From a virus, in the IMG/VR virus record IMGVR_UViG_3300042935_001174, positions 62,001 through 126,000 of that record: a stretch of DNA of 64,000 bases; one strand, written 5' to 3'. The translations under genes and the position numbers were made by a program. Below the pieces are notes generated by a model, which was not told the DNA's origin, made no database searches, and saw only the letters and a program-made list of their open reading frames with translations. How positions within the stretch are numbered: the first letter of the stretch is position 1; each line of letters opens with the position of its first letter. This document shows positions 33,197 to 40,675 of this stretch, in pieces.

Positions 33197-33626
33197 TCAT
33201 TGTTTTATTGAATTTGATCTTGAGTTTGGGTGCATTAATAATAAACTCATGACTGTTACATTGTCTTCGGGCGATAATGTTACTCAGGTCCAGCCAGAGT
33301 TAGTCGATGGGCAGTATCTGTCTAAATCTAGGCTTTACATAGATCTACCAGCAGTGGTAAAGTTACGTTTCAGTGGTAAAGATCACAATACTGATGTGAT
33401 TTTTGATCAGGATGGAAAAATCACACAAGACATGTATGTCAAAATACTCAGAGTTAATCTCGATGGGTTTAATCTAAATGAAAAATTCATTCATCAAGGA
33501 TTAACCATTGACACCACAGACGGACAATCTTGGACCACAAGCTACATTGGTTTTAATGGTGAAATATTGTTAGATCTGTCAGAGCCAAACGTTTTCCTTC
33601 AATACTATTCAATTTTAAATAGGTAA
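33183..33626 (+). CDS. Hypothetical partner of the radical SAM gene, 147 residues
   Basis: This frame overlaps the radical SAM gene by 14 bases and so is probably translationally coupled. The product is beta-rich (CFIEFDLEFGCINN, RLYIDLPAVVKLRFSG, MYVKILRVNLDGF) without hydrophobic segments or catalytic motif that I recognise. It reads like a small jelly-roll or carbohydrate-binding fold, but that is impression only. Because the pair shares one promoter, it may be a substrate or accessory protein of the enzyme. Confidence 0.65.
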   Translation: MQKINHCFIEFDLEFGCINNKLMTVTLSSGDNVTQVQPELVDGQYLSKSRLYIDLPAVVKLRFSGKDHNTDVIFDQDGKITQDMYVKILRVNLDGFNLNEKFIHQGLTIDTTDGQSWTTSYIGFNGEILLDLSEPNVFLQYYSILNR

Positions 33627-33639
33627 TCATTGATTACCT
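33621..33639 (+). promoter_or_regulatory. Palindrome AGGTAATCA-T-TGATTACCT upstream of a sigma70 promoter
   Basis: A perfect 9-bp inverted repeat with a 1-base centre starts in the last codons of the preceding gene and ends 7 bases before the -35. It could be an operator; as a hairpin it lacks a T run. Confidence 0.5.
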
Positions 33640-33645
33640 AATATA

Positions 33646-33674
33646 TTGACACTGACAACAATTGGTGTTATACT
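33646..33674 (+). promoter_or_regulatory. Sigma70 promoter giving a probably leaderless exonuclease mRNA
   Basis: TTGACA (33646-33651), 17 bases, TATACT (33669-33674). The ATG of the next gene is at 33681, exactly where transcription would start. Confidence 0.75.
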
Positions 33675-33680
33675 ACTTTC

Positions 33681-34202
33681 ATGGATCTCATGATTGACAT
33701 TGAAACAGTAGGCACAGGCCCAGAAGCTTGTATCTTAACTATTGCCGCACAGGCATTTGATCCGTTTATTCGCGGATATTACAGCCAGCAGTACTATGCT
33801 AGAATTGATATTGAAAGCCAACAAGGGCGCAATATTGAACAAGGCACTATAGATTGGTGGGCCACACAGCCTACTGCGGCCAGAGAAGAAGCATTTGCCG
33901 AAGACGGGCGAATACCACTAAAACAATCACTAGAAGAACTAGGCAAGCTTATATGGCGTAGTAAGCGAATATGGGCTAATGGTCCTACATTTGATATGAA
34001 CATTTTAGAACATGCTTACAAGAGTTATAGTATTCCGTTGCCCTGGAAATTTTATGTTGTTCGGGATGCTAGAACAGTCTATGGGTTATGCCCGGGTCTT
34101 GACAAATATCCTGCCAGTCACCACGCCCTTGAAGATTGTCGCAGACAAATTGACCTGTTACACGACAGTTTGGAAACCCTTAACATTAAGGAACTGGTCT
34201 AA
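33681..34202 (+). CDS. DexA-like 3'-5' exonuclease (DnaQ fold)
   Basis: The 173-residue product has the DEDDh exonuclease residues: Asp6 and Glu8 in MIDIETVG, Asp105 in NGPTFDMNIL, and His147/His148 with Asp152 in SHHALEDCRRQ. This fits the T4 DexA/Rv2179c-like exonuclease group, which is compact and acts on DNA or RNA 3' ends. It probably helps degrade nucleic acid or supports recombination. No Shine-Dalgarno precedes the ATG, which coincides with the predicted transcription start. The stop overlaps the next ATG by one base (TAATG). Confidence 0.85.
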   Translation: MDLMIDIETVGTGPEACILTIAAQAFDPFIRGYYSQQYYARIDIESQQGRNIEQGTIDWWATQPTAAREEAFAEDGRIPLKQSLEELGKLIWRSKRIWANGPTFDMNILEHAYKSYSIPLPWKFYVVRDARTVYGLCPGLDKYPASHHALEDCRRQIDLLHDSLETLNIKELV

Positions 34203-34810
34203 TGCCCAGCACATTGATAGTTGCTTTTGCCCCTGGCGCCAGAGGATTTACACTGGGCAAGTGGTTACTAAACAATAAGATTGCTTGTGCTTGCATGAAC
34301 AGTGGCTCAGAGTTTAACGAAGTTAATCATACGTTTGTTCCGTGGTATAATGATGTTTTATTTCATTTCAACAGTGAAACTCGTGACACGTATTTAAAAA
34401 TTAATGAATTACTGCTTGATACTAATTTAGAATCTAGTGAGTTAATGGAATTAATTGGCACCAGTAAACATATACCTTTTAAAACTCAAACAATACCAGC
34501 ATTGGTGTTGACACACCATGCAACACCTCAAGGCCTAATAAAATTAAAAAAAGCACTAAATGGAACTGTAATTAGAATTACATTTTCAGATGAAGAGCAA
34601 GCATCACAAAGTATGCATAGAAAAATGAAACTAGATAATGATTATCTGGTTGCAATGCAACTGGATAATGTAACAACATTCTATGAATCAACATATCAAT
34701 CAGAATATATTCCTTTCTTAGAAGATTTTGATTTTGCAATTAATGTTAAACTAGATCAAGTTAACTTGTTTGATTTAAATTTTTTAAAAGACAACATATC
34801 ACAACAATAA
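34202..34810 (+). CDS. Hypothetical protein with a P-loop-like N-terminus
   Basis: The 202-residue product starts MPSTLIVAFAPGARGFTLGKWLL, a strand-loop-helix resembling the degenerate P-loop of phage sulfotransferase-like proteins (compare RYPAFTGGNFICN in the gene at 57342). Later ALVLTHHATPQGL and GTVIRITFSDEE again resemble that family's strands. Overall homology is uncertain. It is coupled to the exonuclease by a TAATG overlap and followed 8 bases later by the SGNH hydrolase gene; a glycan or metabolite modifying role is possible but not shown. Confidence 0.6.
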   Translation: MPSTLIVAFAPGARGFTLGKWLLNNKIACACMNSGSEFNEVNHTFVPWYNDVLFHFNSETRDTYLKINELLLDTNLESSELMELIGTSKHIPFKTQTIPALVLTHHATPQGLIKLKKALNGTVIRITFSDEEQASQSMHRKMKLDNDYLVAMQLDNVTTFYESTYQSEYIPFLEDFDFAINVKLDQVNLFDLNFLKDNISQQ

Positions 34811-34818
34811 CTATTAGT

Positions 34819-35517
34819 ATGAAAAAAGTTTTAGTATCAGGATGTAGTTACACAGTTAGACAACTGTGGCCTGAACATCTATTTCAAGGATGTGCAGTCA
34901 CAAACAGGGCCCGTGGCGGAGCAGGCAATGACTTTATAAGTTTTAGTATATTTGATGATATAAGAACTAATGGTAAACCTGATTTTGTCTTTATTCTGTG
35001 GTCAGGAATTCGCCGTAGAGAAGCATATTTTCCAAAAGAAACCAGGGACCTGGTATTTAAAGATGCGTTAATTGGACCAACACAGGATAGTATTGCAGTT
35101 TTTTCTGGTGGGAATTTTTTTAAATATAAAGGCAATGTTAAACCTTCTTACCACCCGGAAGTTGATGATTTTTTTAAATTACAATATTCAAGTAGTAATG
35201 AACAGTTTTTAGTAGAGCAATCGTCACAAAAAATTTTAGCCTGTCATTCATTCTTGGAGTCGCAGAAAATTGACTATAGATTTAGTTTTATATACAATAT
35301 CTTTAGCAACGATTTTGATTGGGCTCCTGCGCTAGGATCAGCTGTGTCTAAGTCAGATGGTTATTTGAACTTTTTAGACTGGAACAAGTACATTAATATT
35401 ACACCGTTTGAGTACGGAATTAAAAATGATTTAATGTCCAGTGACAATATGCACTTGACTCATCCTGGTATGAACTCTTGGGCAGATGATATTTCTGTTC
35501 ACCTACCTAAATTTTAA
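34819..35517 (+). CDS. SGNH/GDSL-type hydrolase
   Basis: The 232-residue product has the SGNH blocks: block I GCSYT (Ser10), RGGAGND (Gly34, Asn37), FILWSG as a block III-like strand, and the C-terminal DNMHLTHPG with Asp209 and His212. These enzymes are esterases or acyl hydrolases; in this genome region, full of glycan-type genes, removal or transfer of an acetyl group on a polysaccharide is plausible. The protein has no signal peptide, so it would act in the cytoplasm or on the virion. No clear SD is seen. It is followed by the dNMP kinase. Confidence 0.75.
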   Translation: MKKVLVSGCSYTVRQLWPEHLFQGCAVTNRARGGAGNDFISFSIFDDIRTNGKPDFVFILWSGIRRREAYFPKETRDLVFKDALIGPTQDSIAVFSGGNFFKYKGNVKPSYHPEVDDFFKLQYSSSNEQFLVEQSSQKILACHSFLESQKIDYRFSFIYNIFSNDFDWAPALGSAVSKSDGYLNFLDWNKYINITPFEYGIKNDLMSSDNMHLTHPGMNSWADDISVHLPKF

Positions 35518-35530
35518 CAAGGATTCTTTG

Positions 35531-36178
35531 ATGATTATTGGCATTTGTGGATTTATTGGTAGTGGCAAAGATACTATTGCAGACTATCTAGTTAATATAC
35601 ATGAATTTAGACGAGAAAGCTTTGCAAATTCTCTTAAAGATGCAGTAGCCCATGTGTTTGGATGGAACCGAACAATGCTGGAAGGCCGCACAAAGACCGC
35701 ACGTGAGTGGCGTGAGCAAGTGGACCCATGGTGGTCTGACCGCCTAAACATGCCCGAACTAACTCCGCGCTTGATGCTACAACTTTGGGGTACTGAAGTA
35801 TGCCGCAAAGGATTTCATGATGATATATGGATTGCTAGCTTAGAAGCACGTTTACGTAACAGCAAAGACAGTATTGTTATCAGTGATTGCCGCTTTCCTA
35901 ATGAGATTAATGCTATTAAACAAGCTGGTGGAAAAGTTATTTGGGTTCAACGGGGTGAGTTGCCAAGTTGGCATATTATGGCAGCAAAGGCAAACAAAGG
36001 TGATATACTCGCCAAAGAGAAGCTCAAAAGTCTAGGCGTACATGCTAGTGAAACAGCCTGGGTTGGTACAGACTTTGATGCTATAGTTGATAACAATGGA
36101 ACTATGGATCATTTGTATAAACAGATCAATGATCTGGTGACAAGTCTCCGGGTTTCCACGGAAGATCAAGCCGACTAA
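35531..36178 (+). CDS. 1: Deoxynucleoside monophosphate kinase, T4 gp1-like
   Basis: Start at ATG 35531 is chosen because AAGGA lies 8 bases upstream and the P-loop follows immediately (MIIGICGFIGSGKDT, Walker A at residues ~7-15). The ~215-residue product contains RTAREWRE-like sequence (KTAREWREQVDPWWSDR), LMLQLWGTEVCR, VISDCRFPNE and VHASETAW, all typical of T4-type dNMP kinases. The enzyme phosphorylates dNMPs to supply DNA synthesis. Its last 53 bases overlap the antisense HNH gene. Confidence 0.88.
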   Translation: MIIGICGFIGSGKDTIADYLVNIHEFRRESFANSLKDAVAHVFGWNRTMLEGRTKTAREWREQVDPWWSDRLNMPELTPRLMLQLWGTEVCRKGFHDDIWIASLEARLRNSKDSIVISDCRFPNEINAIKQAGGKVIWVQRGELPSWHIMAAKANKGDILAKEKLKSLGVHASETAWVGTDFDAIVDNNGTMDHLYKQINDLVTSLRVSTEDQAD

Positions 36179-36470
36179 TTTCTACAATACAATTAAGACA
36201 AATAGTTTTTAAATTTCTTAGCTCGGTACTGTTTAAATCACCATCAACGTGATATACCAGTAGCTGACTTGGATGCCTAGCTTTAAAGCCGCAACGGTCA
36301 CATGCGGCTTTTTTCTTGTAACCATTTAACTGCCATCTTGGACTTTGCGGTTTAAGTTTTTTCTTCTTGCGTATACAAGCATTGCAACGTTTGCGATAAT
36401 AAATCTTACTATTGTGGTAACCGTTTACAGCAGACAAGTTCTTTTTACATACTTCACATAATGGTCTCAT
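36126..36470 (-). CDS. HNH-like zinc-finger endonuclease
   Basis: The 114-residue product has four Cys pairs: C5-x2-C8, C29-x2-C32, C57-x2-C60 and C91-x2-C94. The core CDRCGFKARHPSQLLVYHVDGD, then N80 and LKTICLNC, is the HNH arrangement (His74, Asp76/Asp78, Asn80) with the flanking zinc pairs. Similar free-standing HNH proteins act as homing nucleases in T4-like phages. Its 3' end lies antisense inside the dNMP kinase gene (53-base overlap). A perfect TATAAATA late promoter precedes the ATG by 5 bases. Confidence 0.8.
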   Translation of the reverse strand: MRPLCEVCKKNLSAVNGYHNSKIYYRKRCNACIRKKKKLKPQSPRWQLNGYKKKAACDRCGFKARHPSQLLVYHVDGDLNSTELRNLKTICLNCIVEISRLDLPWKPGDLSPDH

Positions 36471-36475
36471 ACAGT

Positions 36476-36483
36476 TATTTATA
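36476..36483 (-). promoter_or_regulatory. Perfect T4 late promoter, minus strand, for the HNH gene
   Basis: TATAAATA on the minus strand ends 5 bases before the ATG (36470); no Shine-Dalgarno in between. Confidence 0.6.
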
Positions 36484-36490
36484 TGGCGAA

Positions 36491-36502
36491 CCTTAATTAA
36501 GG
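36491..36502 (+). repeat. 12-bp palindrome between divergent late promoters
   Basis: CCTTAATTAAGG is a perfect palindrome. It lies between the minus-strand promoter of the HNH gene and the sheath promoter, next to ACCGGTTACCGG and inside a wider TGGC/GCCA pair (36484 and 36525). Confidence 0.6.
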
Positions 36503-36533
36503 CACCGGTTACCGGCTGAGTTTTGCCATAATT

Positions 36534-36541
36534 GCTAAATA
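36534..36541 (+). promoter_or_regulatory. Late promoter for tail sheath
   Basis: GCTAAATA, 28 bases before the ATG at 36570; an AAAAGGA Shine-Dalgarno follows. Confidence 0.6.
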
Positions 36542-36569
36542 TTGATAACCATTTTAAAAGGATGAAATT

Positions 36570-39500
36570 ATGGCACTAGTATCCCCAGGCGTACAAGTCA
36601 CAATTATTGACGAGTCTAATTATATACCTTCCGCGACAAATTCGGTACCGTATATCCTTCTTGCCACTGCGCAGAATAAAGTTTCAGGAACAGGAACTGG
36701 TGTTGCTGCCGGAACATTAAAAGCCAACGCAGGCAAAGTGTATTTAATCACTAGCCAGCGAGATCTTGCCGCAACATTTGGCAATCCGTTCTTCTACAAA
36801 ACCACAGCTGGTACACCAATCAACGGCTACGAGCTCAACGAGTACGGTTTACTTGCCGCACACTCAGTGTTGGGTATCAGTAATCGTGCTTATGTTCAAC
36901 GTGCTGACATTGACTTGTCTGAATTAACTGCCAGCCTGGTTCGCCCAACCGGTGCCCCAGCTAACGGCACGTACTGGTTAGATACAACTTCAAGCATCTG
37001 GGGCATCCTGCAATGGAATGCAACCACTGGTGCATTTAGTTCACAAACTCCAATAGTAATCACAGACACAGCAGACTTAACTTCAGGCGTGCCTAAAACA
37101 AGCATTGGATCAATTGGTGACTATGCTGTAGTTGCAACAAATAACAAGAACCCAGTTTACTATAAGTCAACTGACAATGCTTGGTACTTGGTTGGTAGTA
37201 TGGATTGGCAACAACAATGGCCAACAGTACTGGGCACTAACTCTGTCACATTCCAAATGACTGCGACGCAGGCTATGATCATTAACGGAGTTTCAGTCTC
37301 AACAAGATCGGCACCAAATGCCACTCTGGCAAACTTAGTAACTGACATTAATGCTGCCGCAATTCCAGGTGTGGTTGCATCTGCCAACAGTAGTAATCGA
37401 CTTATTTTAGCCGCAAATTCTGATGCAGAAAGCGATGGCTCTTCAGCTGATGGCGGTATCATCAACATTGATCCTGCCAGCTCAGACGTTATGCTGTCAG
37501 AGTTAGGTATTCAAGATGGCATTTATTATGCTCCAACATTACAACAAAGTCCAAACTACACAGTTCCACGTTGGGGCTCTAGTCAAACTCAACCACGTCC
37601 AACTGGATCAGTTTGGAATATGATAACTGCTGTAAATGCAGGTGCAAGTATTGTTGTTAAAGAATACAGTACTGTGTTGGCTAGCTTTGTTACAAAAACT
37701 GCTCCAATTTACCAAGATGATGCAGCCGCTAACAAAGGACTTGATCCATCGGGTGGTGGTAGAAACATCACTGCTGGTAGTGTTTATGTACAATATAACG
37801 TGGCACCCGAACTACCAAATAACAATAATACATTTACTCTGGAAATTTTTGAGAGACTGACCACAGGTGCTACCACTATCACTGGCGATACAACCACTCC
37901 AACATTTACTAACGGTAGTCAATTTGATATTTCTGCCAGCGCACCAAATAGTAGTGTGATGAGTACTCCAGTTGAAGTAACAATTAGCGGAACTACAGCG
38001 GCTGCATTTGTTGCCGCAGTTTCAAGTGCAAATGTTCCTTATGTTTCTGCAAATATAAACTCAGACGGATCAATTTCTATGGTTCATAGTCGTGGCGGTG
38101 TAATTGAATTACTCAGCACAACTAACGATCCAGTTGGTGATGCTGGTTTTAACACCACAGTAACTGGCGTTCGTTTGTCAAACGCAGATGATGTTGATAG
38201 TGCATTAGTTCTTTCAAACTGGATTGCATTAGAGTATACTGCCAGCGCAAATGCTCCAGATCAAGATCCTGCAAACGGACGTGACTGGTACTACTCATCA
38301 GCTACACAAGTTGATATCATGATTCAAGACGGAAACGGTTGGGCTGGTTATAGAACAGTTGACAATGATGTTCGCGGATATAACCTAACAGTAACTGATC
38401 CCAATGGACCTATCATCAGCGCATCACAACCGGCTACACAAACAGACGGCACACCGTTGGTGTATGGAGATTTGTGGATTGACACATCTGATTTAGAAAA
38501 TTATCCATTGATTTATCGTTATGAAGAAGTTGACGGTGCTGATACCTGGGTTGCTATTAACAACACGGATCAAACTACCCAGAACGGTGTATTGTTTGCT
38601 GACGCACGTTGGGCACCAAACGGCACAACTGACCCAGTATCTGGCGCATACCCAACAATCACAAGTTTGTTAGCCAGCAACTATCTAGATTTAGATGCAC
38701 CCGAAGCTGACTTATATCCAGCTGGTATGTTGTTATGGAATACTCGTCGCAGTGGATACAATGTCAAACAGTTCAGCGTTGATTATTTCAATGCACAAGA
38801 CTTCAGCGTTAATCCATACTCGTCCCAGACTGCTTATCTAGTAGGAGACAAAGCTCTGTACAACGGCGTAATTTATGTATGTACTGCCAACAGCACTGGC
38901 AATTTGCCAACTAACAGCAGTTTTTGGGCATTGCTTGAAACCAATGCCTGGACAACTGTTAGTGGTAACAAGATTGATGGCAGTCCATACATGGGACGTA
39001 AAGCACAACGTGCAATCATTGTTGCCGCATTAAAATCAGCAGTTGATACGCAGGATACACTACGTGAAGAGCAACAACAATTTAACTTGATTGCTTGCCC
39101 ACAGTATCCAGAACTAATGATCAACATGGTGGCTCTAAACAACGAGCGCAACAATACTGCGTTTGTTATTGGTGACACACCATTACGTCTTGGACCTAGT
39201 GGTAACAGTTTGGTTGACTGGGCCACAAACCAAGGCGGCCTAGGCATTGGTGGCGAAGATGGTATTACCACCAGCGATCCATATCTTGGCGTGTTCTATC
39301 CACAATGTCAGACCACTGACTTGAGTGGTGGTCAGGTTGTTCAGCCATCAAGTCACATGATGTTACGTACAATTGTTCGCAGTGACGAAGTGGCATTTCC
39401 ATGGTTAGCACCGGCTGGTGTACGTCGCGGTATTGTTGACAATGCAGAACGTATTGGTTACATTGACAGTCTAACTGGTGAGTTTGTGACTATTGCTACA

Positions 39501-39950
39501 GGTCAAAGTGTAAGAGATATCTTGTATGAAAACAAGATTAACCCAATTACATTCATTCCAGGCGTGGGCATTACAAACTATGGTAACAAGACCGAAAGTG
39601 CTGTGATTAGTGCAATGGATCGTATTAACGTGGCACGTTTAGTTGCATTCATCCGTGGACGATTGATGGAGATTGGTAAGCAATATGTGTTTGAACCAAA
39701 CGATCAAATTACTCGTAACGAAATCAGCAATGCAATTGATGGTCTAATGATTGACCTGGTAGCAAAACGCGGTATCTATGATTACCTGGTGGTATGTGAC
39801 GAAAGTAACAACACACCAGCTCGTATTGATCGTAATGAATTGTATGTTGATATTGCAATTGAGCCTGTCAAGGCAGTTGAATTTATCTACATTCCGGTTC
39901 GTATTCAGAACACTGGTACTATTTCCGGTGGCGGTGCAGCCGCTGCCTAA
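36570..39950 (+). CDS. 18: Tail sheath protein gp18, enlarged
   Basis: The N-terminus MALVSPGVQVTIIDESNYIPSA, then QRDLAATFGNPFF and NEYGLLAAHSVLGISNRAYV, and the C-terminal DPYLGVFYPQCQTTDLSG, VPP-like ...MLRTIVRSDEVAFPWLAPAGVRRG and INPITFIPGVGI..YGNKT are diagnostic of T4-type sheath. The 1126 residues far exceed T4 gp18 (659). The extra material lies between residues ~130 and ~750 and includes repeated YWLDT/LWIDTSD...P..Y elements, probably surface domains on the outside of the contractile sheath. It is followed by a terminator. Confident identification. Confidence 0.93.
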   Translation: MALVSPGVQVTIIDESNYIPSATNSVPYILLATAQNKVSGTGTGVAAGTLKANAGKVYLITSQRDLAATFGNPFFYKTTAGTPINGYELNEYGLLAAHSVLGISNRAYVQRADIDLSELTASLVRPTGAPANGTYWLDTTSSIWGILQWNATTGAFSSQTPIVITDTADLTSGVPKTSIGSIGDYAVVATNNKNPVYYKSTDNAWYLVGSMDWQQQWPTVLGTNSVTFQMTATQAMIINGVSVSTRSAPNATLANLVTDINAAAIPGVVASANSSNRLILAANSDAESDGSSADGGIINIDPASSDVMLSELGIQDGIYYAPTLQQSPNYTVPRWGSSQTQPRPTGSVWNMITAVNAGASIVVKEYSTVLASFVTKTAPIYQDDAAANKGLDPSGGGRNITAGSVYVQYNVAPELPNNNNTFTLEIFERLTTGATTITGDTTTPTFTNGSQFDISASAPNSSVMSTPVEVTISGTTAAAFVAAVSSANVPYVSANINSDGSISMVHSRGGVIELLSTTNDPVGDAGFNTTVTGVRLSNADDVDSALVLSNWIALEYTASANAPDQDPANGRDWYYSSATQVDIMIQDGNGWAGYRTVDNDVRGYNLTVTDPNGPIISASQPATQTDGTPLVYGDLWIDTSDLENYPLIYRYEEVDGADTWVAINNTDQTTQNGVLFADARWAPNGTTDPVSGAYPTITSLLASNYLDLDAPEADLYPAGMLLWNTRRSGYNVKQFSVDYFNAQDFSVNPYSSQTAYLVGDKALYNGVIYVCTANSTGNLPTNSSFWALLETNAWTTVSGNKIDGSPYMGRKAQRAIIVAALKSAVDTQDTLREEQQQFNLIACPQYPELMINMVALNNERNNTAFVIGDTPLRLGPSGNSLVDWATNQGGLGIGGEDGITTSDPYLGVFYPQCQTTDLSGGQVVQPSSHMMLRTIVRSDEVAFPWLAPAGVRRGIVDNAERIGYIDSLTGEFVTIATGQSVRDILYENKINPITFIPGVGITNYGNKTESAVISAMDRINVARLVAFIRGRLMEIGKQYVFEPNDQITRNEISNAIDGLMIDLVAKRGIYDYLVVCDESNNTPARIDRNELYVDIAIEPVKAVEFIYIPVRIQNTGTISGGGAAAA

Positions 39951-39980
39951 TAGGCTGGTTGTATGGCATTACAATGCAGA

Positions 39981-40007
39981 AAAATGGGGCCTATGCCCCA
40001 TTTTTTT
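39981..40007 (+). terminator. Intrinsic terminator after gp18
   Basis: A 10-bp stem AAAATGGGGC (39981-39990) with GCCCCATTTT (39995-40004), loop CTAT, then a T tract. Confidence 0.9.
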
Positions 40008-40020
40008 AGACATCACTTGC

Positions 40021-40028
40021 CATAAATA
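40021..40028 (+). promoter_or_regulatory. Late promoter for tail tube
   Basis: CATAAATA, 22 bases before the gp19 ATG; SD TAGGAGA follows. Confidence 0.65.
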
Positions 40029-40050
40029 ATTACATATAGGAGATTTTAAT

Positions 40051-40668
40051 ATGGCCGTAGCATCTATTAGCAGAATGACAGTTCCTTTGGCAAGTGATCA
40101 AAGTAATCCCAACCAAGGTCTGTTAATGCCAAAACTTAAATATCGCTTTCGTGCGATATTTGAAAACTTCGGTATTGCAACACCGCGTACTGAATTGACC
40201 AAGCAGGTGGTTGACTTTACTCGCCCATCGGTAACATTTGAAGAAATTCCAATTGATATCTATAACAGCAAATTATATGTTGCTGGTAAACACAGTTGGG
40301 AACAGGTTACTGTTAACCTACGTGACGACGCTAGTGGTCAAGTTGCTCGTTTAGTCGGGGAACAACTACAGAAGCAGTTGGATTTCTATGAGCAGGCTAG
40401 TGCCGCTTCAGGTATTGACTACAAGTTCACTACCAAGTGTGAAATTCTAGACGGTGGAAACGGTGCATATACTCCAGTGGTTCTTGAGACTTGGGAATTG
40501 TATGGTTGCTACTTGTCTAATGTTAACTACAATGACTTGAATTATGCATCAAGTGAAGCTGTAACTATCACAATGCAGATTCGCTTCGACAACGCTCTCC
40601 AGACTCCACTTGGTTCTGGTGTTGGTGCTACTGTTGCACGTACTGTAAACAACGTAGTCAGCGGCTAA
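40051..40668 (+). CDS. 19: Tail tube protein gp19
   Basis: The 205-residue product (T4: 163) polymerises as the inner tail tube. It contains PKLKYRFRAIFENFG, VVDFTRPSVTFEEIPIDIYNSK, HSWEQVTVNLRDD and the C-terminal WELYGCYLSNVNYNDLNYAS with EAVTITMQIRFDN, all typical of the family. It stands directly after sheath as in T4, with its own terminator-promoter boundary, allowing separate control of tube and sheath dosage. SD is strong. Confidence 0.93.
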   Translation: MAVASISRMTVPLASDQSNPNQGLLMPKLKYRFRAIFENFGIATPRTELTKQVVDFTRPSVTFEEIPIDIYNSKLYVAGKHSWEQVTVNLRDDASGQVARLVGEQLQKQLDFYEQASAASGIDYKFTTKCEILDGGNGAYTPVVLETWELYGCYLSNVNYNDLNYASSEAVTITMQIRFDNALQTPLGSGVGATVARTVNNVVSG

Positions 40669-40675
40669 TTAGCAC

